Source: an uncultured Mobiluncus sp. (lineage in GTDB: Bacteria; Actinomycetota; Actinomycetes; Actinomycetales; Actinomycetaceae). From it: a stretch of 64,000 nucleotides of DNA. Shown piece by piece: positions 44,457 to 54,326 of the stretch. A program made the position numbers and the translations under genes. Below the pieces are notes generated by a model. It saw only the letters and a program-made list of their open reading frames with translations. It had not been told where the DNA came from and did not search any database. Each line of letters opens with the position of its first letter. Position 1 is the first letter of the stretch. The stretch lies in contig NZ_CALUCZ010000002.1 of NCBI RefSeq assembly GCF_943914685.1, positions 112,662 to 176,661 on the forward strand, in the 5' to 3' direction.

Positions 44457-45920
44457 CTATTTCGTACCATCCGTCTTGTCTGGGGGATTCTCTCCGGCTT
44501 GTTCAGCCCGCATTGCCTCAATAGCGGCAATAGTTTCGGGACGATTCTTTGCGACCCAGCCGGGAATTTGGCGCATCTGAAAGTCATTGACCGCCAAGTT
44601 CCCCTCCGGAATATCTTGGCGCACGATGGTTCCTCCGCCGGTATAAACACCGTCTCCGATATTGACCGGGGCAATGAACACGTTATTGGCGCCGGTTCGG
44701 CAGTGCGACCCGACGTTGGAGTGATGCTTATGTACCCCATCGTAGTTTGCAAAGATGGTGGCGGCGCCGATGTTGGTGCCCTCACCGATGGTGGCGTCCC
44801 CCACATAAGACAGGTGGGGAATCTTGGTGCCTCGCCCGACTTGAATGTTTTTGGTTTCGCAAAAGCCTCCGACCTTTGTGCTTTCCGACAGGATTGTTCC
44901 CGGACGCAGGTAGGTGAAAGGCCCGATGTAGGAATGGGCTCCAATTTCAGAGGACAGGCCGTGGACCCGAAAGACTTCCGCGTCGTCTCCGACTTTCATG
45001 TCGATAAGCGTCGAGTCCGGCCCGATACGGCAGTCCTCACCGATGCTGGTGTGGCGGCGCAACTGCGTATTGGGGTAAATCGTAGTGTCCTGTCCGATCG
45101 TCACGTCGGCATCAATCCATGTCGTAGCCGGATCGATGATGGTGACGCCCTGCAGCATCCAGTACCGAGTGCGGCGGCGATTGTATTCGGCCCGCAGTTC
45201 TGCCAGTTGCGCCCGGTCGTTGCAGCCTTCCGCTTGCGCCGTGTCTGACAGCAACACCGAAGAAACCTTGAGGCCTTCATTCCGAGCAGCTTTGATGGTG
45301 TCGGTCAAATAGATTTCCCCTTGGTCGTTGTTTGTCGACAGGGTTGGTAAGCAGCGGTTTAAGAATTCGGCGTCGAAAGCATATATCCCGGCGTTGACTT
45401 CTTTGATTTGCTTTTGAGCGTAAGTCGCATCGCGTTCCTCGACGATGCCGGCGACGTGTCCGGCCACCCGCTGAATTCGCCCGTAACCGAAAGGGTTAGC
45501 TATCTCGGTAGTCAGCAAGCACAAGGCCGCCCCTTCGTCCTCGCGAGTTTCTGCTAGGGACAGAATCGTGGAGGAATCGAGCAGGGGCACATCGGCGGAA
45601 GTCACCACCAAAGTCCCCGTAGCTGCCCCCAGTTCCTCTAGCTTTTGCAAGGCGCACCACACGGCCCGGCCGGTACCGGGTACGTCGTCCTGGTGAGCAA
45701 TCACAATGTCGGGATTAACCGCCTGAGCTTCGGCAGCTACGGCCTCGGCCTGGTGGCGAACCACCACCACGATGCGTTCCGGTTCGATTTCCATAGCGGT
45801 GTGGATAGCGTGAGAAAGCAGGGTGCGCCCCGCAAAAGAGTGCAAAACCTTGGCTTTCTTGGACTTCATACGAGTGCCTTGGCCTGCCGCCAAGATAACG
45901 ATGGTGCTGACGTTGGTCAT
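44457..45920 (-). CDS. glmU: Bifunctional UDP-N-acetylglucosamine pyrophosphorylase/glucosamine-1-phosphate acetyltransferase
   Basis: 487 residues. The N-terminal uridylyltransferase domain starts with LAAGQGTRMKSKKAKVLH; the C-terminal half is a left-handed beta-helix acetyltransferase with hexapeptide repeats (LSYVGDATIGEGTNIGAAT). It makes UDP-GlcNAc for peptidoglycan. The ATG at 45920 begins the unit with prs. Confidence 0.96.
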   Translation of the reverse strand: MTNVSTIVILAAGQGTRMKSKKAKVLHSFAGRTLLSHAIHTAMEIEPERIVVVVRHQAEAVAAEAQAVNPDIVIAHQDDVPGTGRAVWCALQKLEELGAATGTLVVTSADVPLLDSSTILSLAETREDEGAALCLLTTEIANPFGYGRIQRVAGHVAGIVEERDATYAQKQIKEVNAGIYAFDAEFLNRCLPTLSTNNDQGEIYLTDTIKAARNEGLKVSSVLLSDTAQAEGCNDRAQLAELRAEYNRRRTRYWMLQGVTIIDPATTWIDADVTIGQDTTIYPNTQLRRHTSIGEDCRIGPDSTLIDMKVGDDAEVFRVHGLSSEIGAHSYIGPFTYLRPGTILSESTKVGGFCETKNIQVGRGTKIPHLSYVGDATIGEGTNIGAATIFANYDGVHKHHSNVGSHCRTGANNVFIAPVNIGDGVYTGGGTIVRQDIPEGNLAVNDFQMRQIPGWVAKNRPETIAAIEAMRAEQAGENPPDKTDGTK

Positions 45921-45962
45921 GTTCCTATCCTAACGCCTTGCCCGTCCCTAAAAAGCAAAAAG

Positions 45963-46033
45963 TTCCGCCCCCAGGATTCGAACCCAGACTAAAGGTACCA
46001 AAAACCTCTGTGCTGCCATTACACCAGGGCGGA
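45963..46033 (-). tRNA. tRNA-Gln (UUG)
   Basis: 71 nt, acceptor TCCGCCC/GGGCGGA, anticodon TTG, discriminator A, no encoded CCA. It stands upstream of glmU on the same strand. Confidence 0.94.
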
Positions 46034-46081
46034 ATGCGCCGCCAACTGCAGTTAGAAACAGCGCCTGTCTATTTTGCCATT

Positions 46082-46106
46082 TTTCAACTTTTTTAGAAAG
46101 TTGAAA
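46082..46106. promoter_or_regulatory. 10-bp perfect inverted repeat upstream of the MarR gene
   Basis: TTTCAACTTT, spacer of five, AAAGTTGAAA, about 210 bp ahead of the marR start and 49 bp upstream of tRNA-Gln. AT-rich arms of this type are typical of MarR-family operators; it could equally be a hairpin. Confidence 0.4.
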
Positions 46107-46314
46107 CCGGGGCTCAGCATGGACATATCCTGCGAGCGCTGCACAGTTCTGCGACACTCCTTGAAGTTTTGCGCTCGCGGTATACCCCTCCCGCAATAGC
46201 CCGCCGATAACCGTCACGGAAATTTTCACTCACTCACAGCGCTTTTCTCCGCGACAAAGATTCTTGACCTCAAGTATTATTAAAGAAATTTTTTCCCCGC
46301 AATAGGACGGTGCT

Positions 46315-46836
46315 ATGGTTCCCCCCTCCGCTTTACCTGAAGGCGACGAAGTCGACGGCATTCTCAAGGCTTGGCGTTCCCTGCTTCCCCACGCCGATTT
46401 AACTCCGCTTTCGGTGTTCTCTCGAGTTTCCCGCCTCGCCCGCCACCTTGACCAGGCACGTCGCGAAGCATTCTCCTCAGTAGACTTGGAGCCTTGGGCT
46501 TTCGATGTGCTTTCCGCCCTACGCCGAGCGGGAGAGCCCTTTTCCCTGACACCCGGCGTGCTCATGCAGCAATCGCTGGTGTCCTCCGGGACCATGACGA
46601 ACCGCATCGACCGTTTGGAAGAACGCGGACTGGTACGCCGCTGCGCCCACCCGGAGGACCGCCGCGCCATTCTGGTGGAACTCACCGAGGACGGCAAGCG
46701 GCACGCCGATGCCGCGATAACCAAACTCATGGCTACGGAACGGGATTGGCTGGGCGACCTTTCCGAAACGGACGTGAACGAATTGGCGCGCCTGTTGCGA
46801 GCCGTGCTCCTCCCTTTCGACGCCCAGTCACGCTAG
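46315..46836 (+). CDS. MarR-family transcriptional regulator
   Basis: 173 residues with the winged helix of MarR proteins: recognition region LTPGVLMQQSLVSSGTMTNR and wing RRCAHPEDRRAILVELTEDG. It would bind DNA as a dimer and respond to a small molecule. It overlaps the end of the ABC ATPase gene by four bases in convergent orientation. Confidence 0.9.
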   Translation: MVPPSALPEGDEVDGILKAWRSLLPHADLTPLSVFSRVSRLARHLDQARREAFSSVDLEPWAFDVLSALRRAGEPFSLTPGVLMQQSLVSSGTMTNRIDRLEERGLVRRCAHPEDRRAILVELTEDGKRHADAAITKLMATERDWLGDLSETDVNELARLLRAVLLPFDAQSR

Positions 46837-47978
46837 GAAACCTGCGAGGTTTGTTTCTCCTCGACCCGCGTCACCACTTTGATGGGGTTAGCTTGGGGGA
46901 CGTCATCAGGAGACACCGCCAATACAGCTTTCGGCTCAATCCGCAGCGCCACGCGTTGTCCTTTTGTAACCATCATGGATTCTGAAGGTGTTATCTGCGA
47001 CGTCAACGCGACTCCCGAGGGCATCTCCACCTCAACTTTCGCGGTTGATCCCAGGAAAGTCAGGTTTTTCACTACACCTTGATTGGCTAATCGGGGGGCG
47101 TTAGGCTGTACCATCTCCAGCTGCACAGATTCGGGACGTACCAGAATTGTGGCTTCTCCGTTAGTGCGTTTCGTCGAGGCTTTTAGAATCGGAATTTCTT
47201 GGTCCCCAACAAAAGCCGAACCATTCCGAATTACAGCGGGAATACGGCTCGATTCACCGATGAAAGTCGCCACGAACTCGTTCGCGGGCTCGTTATACAA
47301 CTCCCAAGGCTCGGCGATTTGCTGCAGCTTACCGTCTTTCATCACACCGACCCGGTCGGCCACAGCCAATGCCTCCTCCTGGTCATGCGTCACGAACAAA
47401 GTCGTCAAACCGGACTGCAGCTGAAGCCGGCGGATTTCTCCACGCAGCTGCACCCGCACTTTCGCGTCTAAGGCCGAGAGTGGCTCATCGAGAGCCAACA
47501 CCGCGGGTCGCAGTACCAACGCTCGCGCTAGGGCCACCCGCTGCTGCTGTCCTCCGGACATTTGGTGAGTGTACTTATCAGCTTGGTTGGACAAACCCAC
47601 CATCTCCAGGGCTTCCATAGCCTGACGGACGCGACGTTTAGAGTCGACCTTACGTACCGTCAGACCGAACTCTACGTTTTGACGTACCGTCATATTGGGA
47701 AACAGCGAATACTGTTGAAACACCATCGCCATATTCCGCTTTGCCGCAGACACGTGGGTGATGTCTCTACCGTCGACCATAATTTGACCCGAATCAACCT
47801 GCATTAAGCCTGTCAAAGCCCGCAATGCGGTCGTTTTCCCGCAGCCCGAGGGCCCCAGCAGCACGACCAGTTCTCCGCTGCGAAATTCACAGTTGAAATG
47901 ATCCAGCGCCTTGGTGTGTCCGTATTGTTTGTTCAGATTCCGAAGTTCAACCTCGGCACCGACAACCTCATTTGGCAT
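46833..47978 (-). CDS. ABC importer ATPase, PotA/FbpC type
   Basis: 381 residues: Walker A GPSGCGKTTALRAL, signature MSGGQQQRVALARAL, Walker B LALDEPLSALD, and a C-terminal TOBE-type regulatory part (ATILVRPESVQLEM). It drives uptake through the two permeases upstream and is the last gene of the operon. Family members import polyamines, ferric iron, thiamine or sulfate. Confidence 0.9.
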   Translation of the reverse strand: MPNEVVGAEVELRNLNKQYGHTKALDHFNCEFRSGELVVLLGPSGCGKTTALRALTGLMQVDSGQIMVDGRDITHVSAAKRNMAMVFQQYSLFPNMTVRQNVEFGLTVRKVDSKRRVRQAMEALEMVGLSNQADKYTHQMSGGQQQRVALARALVLRPAVLALDEPLSALDAKVRVQLRGEIRRLQLQSGLTTLFVTHDQEEALAVADRVGVMKDGKLQQIAEPWELYNEPANEFVATFIGESSRIPAVIRNGSAFVGDQEIPILKASTKRTNGEATILVRPESVQLEMVQPNAPRLANQGVVKNLTFLGSTAKVEVEMPSGVALTSQITPSESMMVTKGQRVALRIEPKAVLAVSPDDVPQANPIKVVTRVEEKQTSQVS

Positions 47979-48888
47979 TTTTCTCTCTCTTCTTTTTCAA
48001 TTCGTAACTCACGATTTCCAACATCATCAACACCACGATGCCAAACACCATGGTCAACAGAGCCAGTGCGGTAGCGGTCATGGAGTCGTCTTGACCCAAC
48101 TGGAAAATAGCGACCTGCAGATTGTTGCGATTCAACAACGACGCAATGGTGAACTCTCCCAGCACCACAGAAATAGTGATAAAAGATGCGGCTCCAATGG
48201 CCCCGCGAAGGTTGGGGATAATGACTTTGAACATGACCGTAGGCCACGAGGCCCCCAGGGAACGCGCGGCTTCTACCAGTGTCTTTACCGGAATCGTCGA
48301 GAACCCGGCATCGAGCGCCCGATACGCGAAGGGCAGTGCCAAGATGGTGTAGGCAAAAGCCAGCCAGATTGGATCCGTGTTCAACAGGTTAATCGAAATA
48401 AAGCGGTATATCGGCCCTAAACCCACCACCAGCACGATGGCGGGAATCGCGAGGGGAAGCAAGCAAATAAACTCCACCACGCGAGACAGTTTAGAAGGGC
48501 GTATCTTTAGCGCCAGCATGGTTGGCAACAGCAACGCCAGCATCAGCGTCACCGTAAACACGCTCAATCCCAAGGAATTCAGCACACCGTCCCATAGGAT
48601 TGACATATCTGCCCCAGAGGCGGTGGTGCCTGACAAGCTAAAGATGGACTGCCAAGCCCCACCCGACCACGCCCCAGTGAGGGGAAACCGCACCGAAAAA
48701 ATTAACATACCCAACAAGGGTATAAATAAAAACAGCATTACGGCGACGAGGATTACCCACTGGTAAATGGCGACACCCACGCCTGTCTGCCGCTTTCGGT
48801 TTATCCGCTGCGGCGTGACCTCGGTTGGGGGCGCTGCCAGCAGGTCTTCCGGCTGAGAATTTATGGAATTCGTGAGGTTTACTCCCAT
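47968..48888 (-). CDS. ABC importer permease
   Basis: 306 residues, six membrane segments plus a long cytoplasmic N-terminus, with the EAA loop (EAARSLGASWPTVMFKVIIP). It overlaps the ATPase gene by 11 bp and the upstream permease by 10 bp. Second permease of the importer. Confidence 0.88.
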   Translation of the reverse strand: MGVNLTNSINSQPEDLLAAPPTEVTPQRINRKRQTGVGVAIYQWVILVAVMLFLFIPLLGMLIFSVRFPLTGAWSGGAWQSIFSLSGTTASGADMSILWDGVLNSLGLSVFTVTLMLALLLPTMLALKIRPSKLSRVVEFICLLPLAIPAIVLVVGLGPIYRFISINLLNTDPIWLAFAYTILALPFAYRALDAGFSTIPVKTLVEAARSLGASWPTVMFKVIIPNLRGAIGAASFITISVVLGEFTIASLLNRNNLQVAIFQLGQDDSMTATALALLTMVFGIVVLMMLEIVSYELKKKREKNAK

Positions 48889-49934
48889 TTCGCCGTCCTC
48901 TTTTGCAGTTGTGCGTAAGCCGTCATCACCACAGCCACTACGACCACCATCAACAGCGCGAGAGACTGCGCGAACCCGTTCTGCCCGATGTCTTGCTCGT
49001 TACGCAGCGCGCTTTGGATCATCAGTGGCACCAGGATAGAGCGTTGCGTAAATAGTGCTGCCGCAGTGGCGTAGGCGGAAAAAGCATTGGAAAATAGCAG
49101 CAAAAAGGCTCCGAGGAATCGCGGCCACAATATCGGACCCGCCACCCGGAACCAATAATCCCAAGTCGAGCCGCCCAAGTTCAAAGTCGCTTCTTTCCAC
49201 TGGGGACGCAGCGAGTCCATCGCCGGCAAGAACACGATAATCATCAGGGGAATCTGGAAGTAGCAATACACCAGTACTAGTCCTGGCAGGGAGGCCAGCC
49301 AGTTCGGATTGAGTTGAATTCCAGTAGATGCAAACAGAATCTGGGTGCCGATACCGTTAATCCCGATGGTGGCGATGAACGCAAAAGCCAGCATAACCCC
49401 GCCAAATTGAGCTAATGCGGAAGACACGGCATTGATTAGGCGGCGCAGCAAACCGGTTTGGCTGGAACGAGCCACCAAGGCGTAACAAGCTAGTGCCCCC
49501 ACTACGGCCCCAATCAGAGCCGAGGCGAGAGAAACAAAAACCGAGGTACCCAGCGATTCCAAGGTGTTCTGTTCTCCCAGACGCGCCAAGTTTGTCAGGG
49601 TGAATCCTCCTTGCGCGCTGGTGAAAGCTCCCGCAATCACGATTGCGGTGGGCGTGAGCAAGAATACTGCCACATAGAGGAAAAACGGGATAATGCCTAG
49701 GTTCGTGGACTTGCGCCGCCGCCCTGACGAGGGGTACCAGGTCTTTGACTCGGCTTGTAACTGTCCGCGCCAGCCAGTCCCTCTGTTGACCTCTGACTTC
49801 TGATCCGTAGGTATGGGCCGGGAGCCCGGATTGGTATCCGAGCTCCTTGGCCGTGTATCTTCTTGAAAAGACTTAGTTGCCAATAGCCTTGTCCCAATTC
49901 TGCTGCAACCAAGTGGTGATTCGGGCCGAATCAT
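48879..49934 (-). CDS. ABC importer permease
   Basis: About 350 residues, of which the first 75 are hydrophilic and the rest hold six or seven membrane segments with the EAA loop (EATLNLGGSTWDYWFRVAGP). The start is uncertain: an ATG at 49934 lies inside the end of the binding-protein gene, and a TTG at 49883, behind AAGG, would give a protein 17 residues shorter. Confidence 0.82.
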   Translation of the reverse strand: MIRPESPLGCSRIGTRLLATKSFQEDTRPRSSDTNPGSRPIPTDQKSEVNRGTGWRGQLQAESKTWYPSSGRRRKSTNLGIIPFFLYVAVFLLTPTAIVIAGAFTSAQGGFTLTNLARLGEQNTLESLGTSVFVSLASALIGAVVGALACYALVARSSQTGLLRRLINAVSSALAQFGGVMLAFAFIATIGINGIGTQILFASTGIQLNPNWLASLPGLVLVYCYFQIPLMIIVFLPAMDSLRPQWKEATLNLGGSTWDYWFRVAGPILWPRFLGAFLLLFSNAFSAYATAAALFTQRSILVPLMIQSALRNEQDIGQNGFAQSLALLMVVVVAVVMTAYAQLQKRTAKWE

Positions 49935-51018
49935 CCGGGCTGTAGGTCAACGGAGGTTGAGAGGTTTCAATCAATGTGGCTTTAGCCTCGGCATCAATGG
50001 TGCCGTCCTTTTCCATCTGTTCCATCAGCACCGGCATTGCTCCGCCTTTCATCCACAGGTTCTGAGCTTCCGGTGTGTAGAGGAACTCCTGCCACAAACG
50101 TGCCGCCGCCGGGTGAGGAGCTTCCTTATTGATGGCCTGCTGATAGTAGCTACCAACCTCGGTTCCGGGGAACACGATGACGCTCCAATCCACTCCCTGA
50201 CCCTTTAAGCGGTCACGCGTCGAAATTTGGTTATAAGACCAGTCGAACACCGCGGCGGTCTGGCCGGAATCGATGGTGGCCGAGGTCACATCAATGGTGT
50301 TCAAGTTGCCGAGGCTCTTGAGTTCCTTAAAGAAATCCAGACCCGGCTGGAGGTTTTGCAAATCCCCGCCATTGGCCAGATTCGCCATAATAAAGCCATT
50401 GAATGCCGCCCCGGCTTCCGCGGGTTTGCCGTTGAGCGAGACAACGCCGGCAAACTTCGGGTCTTTCAAGTCCTCGATGGACTTGACGTCACCGTACTTG
50501 GTCTTATTCCAGCCCAGAGACATCACGCCGGTGTAATCAGGGGTAAAGAGCTTGTCTTTATTCTTAAGTTTCGGATCAATCTTTGCCGCCCCTTGAGTTT
50601 CGTAGGCCGCGAAATACTGCGTGGAATCCACGGCTACGGCTAAACCAACGTCAACGGTGTCTGGGGCTTTGTCTGTCCCGGCGTTGGTCTTAATAGCGTC
50701 AATTTCTTCTTTCGAAGACGCATTGGGGTTCTGTTCGTTTACAGTGATTTCGGGATATTTCTTTTTAAATGCCTCAATCACTCCACCCCAGTTTGACCAG
50801 TCATGCGGCAAAGCGATGAGGTTCAACTGACCTTCTGCCTTCGCTGCTTTTTCCAGCCCTTCCATTCCTCCAAAATCATCAACGGAAACAGCCGCCTGGT
50901 ACTTCATCTTGTCTGCGGCGCTTTCCGCATTTGCCGCGCTGCCGCCACAGGCTGTCAATCCCAACGAGGCGCTGACCAGGATAGCTGCGCCTGCCATCAG
51001 AGAAAATTTCTTGTTCAA
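49873..51018 (-). CDS. ABC importer substrate-binding lipoprotein
   Basis: 381 residues. The signal peptide ends in a lipobox (LGLTAC, Cys at about 24), so the protein is tethered outside the membrane. The mature part is a family 1 extracellular solute-binding protein of the iron/polyamine/thiamine cluster (ALPHDWSNWGGVIEAFKKKYP; FDWSYNQIS). It is the first gene of the importer operon. The start is a TTG at 51018 behind GGAAAGGA. Substrate cannot be assigned. Confidence 0.87.
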   Translation of the reverse strand: MNKKFSLMAGAAILVSASLGLTACGGSAANAESAADKMKYQAAVSVDDFGGMEGLEKAAKAEGQLNLIALPHDWSNWGGVIEAFKKKYPEITVNEQNPNASSKEEIDAIKTNAGTDKAPDTVDVGLAVAVDSTQYFAAYETQGAAKIDPKLKNKDKLFTPDYTGVMSLGWNKTKYGDVKSIEDLKDPKFAGVVSLNGKPAEAGAAFNGFIMANLANGGDLQNLQPGLDFFKELKSLGNLNTIDVTSATIDSGQTAAVFDWSYNQISTRDRLKGQGVDWSVIVFPGTEVGSYYQQAINKEAPHPAAARLWQEFLYTPEAQNLWMKGGAMPVLMEQMEKDGTIDAEAKATLIETSQPPLTYSPDDSARITTWLQQNWDKAIGN

Positions 51019-51117
51019 GGGTTTTCCTTTCCTGAAACTTGATTAGCAATCTCAGGTTAGGAAACTCGCGTTAGGACTTACCTGCTTAATTTGTAAAGAA
51101 TGTGTAAGTTCCTATTT

Positions 51118-52089
51118 TCACTGGTTAAATCTCACGGATTCAGAGTCTAGGGCGTCCCCTCTTACCGGTCCGACGGCGCTGAAAACTCGTGCTACCAAAG
51201 GGTGGGTGCCCAGCCTCCCCGCCACTTCTTCTTGGGAAGTTGCGTCCGGACATAGGGCGGCAACGGTCGGACCGGAGCCAGAAACGATGGCTTTCAAAGC
51301 CCCGGCCTGCTCTGCCGCGGCGATGATTTGGGATAGTTCAGGGAAAATGTTCAGGGCGCCGGCCTGCAGATCATTGTGGAGGTATCCGGCCAGATCGGCG
51401 ACGTCCCCGTCCAGTGCCGCCAAGAAATCTGGTGAGAGCGCAGCGGGCAGCGGCTGCGGGTGAGGAACCAACTGGTCAAAAGCCCCAAAGACTTTTGGTG
51501 TGGATAGTCCGCGAGGGGAGACGGCCAAGACCCAAAAACATTTTGTACCGCTCGGTAAACTCTGCATTTTATCTCCAAAACCGAGCCCCAAGGCGTTTCC
51601 CCCGGTTAGCCCGAAAGGCACGTCCGCACCCAGTTTCGCCCCTAGAGACTGCAGCTCATCGAGGGTGAATCCCAGTTGGTAAAGCAGGTTCGCCGCGTAG
51701 AGCACACCAGCAGCATCGGCTGATCCGCCAGCCATACCACCCGCCACCGGAATATTTTTCTCAATCTTTATGCTGGTGAAAGGCACTTTGGCGCCATTTT
51801 CACGCAAGGCTCGAACCGCTTTGAGCGCCAGATTTCCCGGTCCGTCCAGGTTCTTTGGTCCGGTCAATCCCGGTGCCAGCACGGTGTGGACCACATCGGT
51901 TTCGCCTGCTTCACAAGGTTCCACAGTCAAGTATTCCCCGAGGTCCAGGCACTGGAATACTGTCAACAGCTCGTGGCGGGACTGTCCTGGGGGTCGCGCC
52001 CCCACTCGGAGCAGCAGGTTGACCTTTCCGGGAGCAAATACTTTGAGGCGCTGACCCGGTTCATTTTCAAGGACTCTCACTCCGGACAT
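51118..52089 (-). CDS. ispE: 4-diphosphocytidyl-2-C-methyl-D-erythritol kinase
   Basis: 323 residues, GHMP kinase fold: ATP loop PVAGGMAGGSADAAGVL, N-terminal FAPGKVNLLLRVG, C-terminal ALKAIVSGSGPTVAAL. It performs the fourth step of the MEP isoprenoid route. It overlaps ksgA by 13 bp, the usual order in Actinobacteria. Confidence 0.95.
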   Translation of the reverse strand: MSGVRVLENEPGQRLKVFAPGKVNLLLRVGARPPGQSRHELLTVFQCLDLGEYLTVEPCEAGETDVVHTVLAPGLTGPKNLDGPGNLALKAVRALRENGAKVPFTSIKIEKNIPVAGGMAGGSADAAGVLYAANLLYQLGFTLDELQSLGAKLGADVPFGLTGGNALGLGFGDKMQSLPSGTKCFWVLAVSPRGLSTPKVFGAFDQLVPHPQPLPAALSPDFLAALDGDVADLAGYLHNDLQAGALNIFPELSQIIAAAEQAGALKAIVSGSGPTVAALCPDATSQEEVAGRLGTHPLVARVFSAVGPVRGDALDSESVRFNQ

Positions 52090-53015
52090 TTTGTATCGCT
52101 CGTTCCATAAAGTTTTGCGGCCGCTATTTTCGTAAAATCGGTGACGCTGAGACGTTCGGCACGCAGGCCCGGCGAGATACTGGCTGCCTCGAGCAAAGCA
52201 ACAGCCGCATCGGGGGAGCCGGCATACCCAGCCAACGATTGCCGCAAGGTCTTGCGGCGCTGAGAGAATGCCGCGTTCACCGCCGCGAATACTTCCTGCC
52301 GCAACGTTTCGATTGTTTCATCAGTCCAGCCTTGAGGGCTGAGTTTCAGGTCCTCCTCGAGTCGTTGGCGGACCTCTAAACGCCGAAAATCTACCACGGC
52401 TGAATCCACATTCGGGGCCGGATAAAACACATTTCGCCCCACTTTGAAAGCACGTTTGACGCTGCCCCACCAAGCCAGTTTTACGCTCGGCGCGCCGTAT
52501 GCTGCGTCGGCGACTCCTGCCACCCAACGCTCCGCCACTTCGGCTTGCACCATGACCAGCGCGCACTCCAGGCCTGGCAGCACTTCCAAGAAATGCAACA
52601 GCAGGGGGGTGGCCACATTGTAGGGCAGGTTTGCTACCAACTGGCGCGGCGCAGCCCACCCCGCGGGGAGGTCCAAGTCGGATACGCCAGCAATCTCCAG
52701 GGCGTCTTGCGTCAAGACGTGCAAGTCTGCGCTGCTAGCGCCGTGTTGACTGACTGTCACCGGCAGGGCGGCCGCCAAACGCGGATCAATCTCGATAGCG
52801 ATAACTTTACAGCCCTGTTCCAACAAAGCCAGAGTCAAGGAACCCAATCCTGGACCAATTTCCACCACGGTGTCTCCTGGGGAAATGCCCGCCGCGGCCG
52901 CAATGCGTCGCACAGTTCCTGGATCGGTAACGAAGTTTTGACCCTTTTTCTTGCTCGGAGACACCTCTAGGGCAGCACAAAGCGCCAAGATGTCACGAGC
53001 ACCCAACAAAAACAC
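52077..53015 (-). CDS. rsmA: 16S rRNA dimethyladenosine transferase
   Basis: 312 residues (KsgA). It dimethylates two adenines near the 3' end of 16S rRNA. The SAM-binding loop VEIGPGLGSLTLAL and catalytic NLPYNVATPLLLHFLE are present, after the family start KKKGQNFVTDPG. The GTG at 53015 has no clear ribosome-binding site. It lies nine bases downstream of the rpfB-like gene, so translational coupling is likely. Confidence 0.95.
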   Translation of the reverse strand: MFLLGARDILALCAALEVSPSKKKGQNFVTDPGTVRRIAAAAGISPGDTVVEIGPGLGSLTLALLEQGCKVIAIEIDPRLAAALPVTVSQHGASSADLHVLTQDALEIAGVSDLDLPAGWAAPRQLVANLPYNVATPLLLHFLEVLPGLECALVMVQAEVAERWVAGVADAAYGAPSVKLAWWGSVKRAFKVGRNVFYPAPNVDSAVVDFRRLEVRQRLEEDLKLSPQGWTDETIETLRQEVFAAVNAAFSQRRKTLRQSLAGYAGSPDAAVALLEAASISPGLRAERLSVTDFTKIAAAKLYGTSDTKCPE

Positions 53016-53024
53016 GTCAGAATT

Positions 53025-54197
53025 TTAGCGCAAACCGAGCTTCCGAGAGCACGCCGGCCATTGTCCCCAGCCTGAGCGAGCTTGCAAAATCTGAGCCCGG
53101 TGGGTCTGTTCCTCTGCCGAAGCCTCAGACGGCAAACCAGAACCCCCTACTGATCGCCAAGTCGGTAGCGTGAACTGGTACATTCCGTAAAAACCATTGC
53201 CCGTGTTCGTATCGGGACGCCCGCCGGCTTCACAAAATGCCAGTTTGCTCCAAACGTCGCCGGTAGCGGCAATAGGCTGCGAGGCAGGACGTTTCTTCGT
53301 GCCGACCGTAACTTTTTCGCTAACCGGTTGGGTCACAACCTTTTCGCTCAAGATTTCTTCGGAGGAGACCACACCATCGATGCTACGCACTTTCTTGGTG
53401 ATTTCCTTTACTCCAGCCACGCCCTTCTGCGTCACAACCTTTTCGTCAGTGAACTTCGAATCATCGTTGGTAGTTTCGGTTTCGAACTGAATCGGCTCGC
53501 TGGCCGTAACCTTTTCTTCCGTGATGCGCTGCACCTGCACAATAGGCGCCGCGCCGGGGTTAAACAGCACCTGGACAGAATCCAAGCCGGTCAGTTTCAC
53601 TTTGTTACGAGCAAGTATGTCCTCCGGGGTAATGTCGGACTTTGCGGCTTTCAGCTGCGCGGTAGCCCCATCGTGAACCAGCTGATAAACCTCACCTGGC
53701 GCAAAAATCGCCAACGGCACGCCTTGCAAATCCTTGCCGCTAGTACCGACGAATTGCACCGCTTGGCCTTCCCAGAGTGTTCTAATCGCCGCGCTAGCAG
53801 AGTTCTCGATTGTGTCTACATCTTTCCGGGCGCCGTTAACCATGACGGTGAGCCCGCGAGAACTTTCAATAGTAATCTTCATCCCGTTCTTGACGGGGGT
53901 ATTCGGTCCGGGAACGATGGAGTCTTTAGCGCTCAAACTCACGCCGTTCTCAGCCAACAAGTCGGATACGGTAGCCCCCCAGCCGCCGAATTCTTGGACT
54001 TTGCCGTCCGCAACTACGGTAGCTGTCTTATGCGCCATCGCAAAAGCGGTGCCGATGCCGGTGCCCAACACCAAAGTGGCAGCCAGAGCACCAACGAGGG
54101 GTACAAAAAACTTTCGAGAGCCTCGAACCGGCTTTGTTTGAAGGTGGCGCGGGGCTCGTTTGGGGGATACGCTCATGTCCGTAGTAGTCTCTTCCAT
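53025..54197 (-). CDS. rpfB: Resuscitation-promoting factor RpfB-like protein
   Basis: 390 residues: one N-terminal membrane segment (about 31–55), two to three DUF348 ubiquitin-like repeats (VADGKVQEFGGWGATVSDLL and VMVNGARKDVDT), a G5 domain (about 230–305) and a C-terminal Rpf lysozyme-like domain (VWSKLAFCEAGGRPDTNTG, GFYGMYQF, TWRSVGGSG). Such proteins cleave peptidoglycan and promote regrowth. I use the ATG at 54197. Its place before ksgA and ispE is the classical actinobacterial order. Confidence 0.93.
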   Translation of the reverse strand: MEETTTDMSVSPKRAPRHLQTKPVRGSRKFFVPLVGALAATLVLGTGIGTAFAMAHKTATVVADGKVQEFGGWGATVSDLLAENGVSLSAKDSIVPGPNTPVKNGMKITIESSRGLTVMVNGARKDVDTIENSASAAIRTLWEGQAVQFVGTSGKDLQGVPLAIFAPGEVYQLVHDGATAQLKAAKSDITPEDILARNKVKLTGLDSVQVLFNPGAAPIVQVQRITEEKVTASEPIQFETETTNDDSKFTDEKVVTQKGVAGVKEITKKVRSIDGVVSSEEILSEKVVTQPVSEKVTVGTKKRPASQPIAATGDVWSKLAFCEAGGRPDTNTGNGFYGMYQFTLPTWRSVGGSGLPSEASAEEQTHRAQILQARSGWGQWPACSRKLGLR

Positions 54198-54326
54198 CAA
54201 CGAAAATGTTACCGAATCGTTATATTTTTGTCCAGTTCGTTATCTATTGTACACCTTTAGTTAACAAAAACCACTATTTTCACATTTTTAACTTTTCTAA
54301 CATTCCGGCGCTGACCTGGGCGAATC

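Noticed and set aside
53328..54260. 310-codon plus-strand frame opposite the rpfB-like gene
   Set aside because: Antisense to a gene with clear Rpf, G5 and DUF348 domains; no family features.
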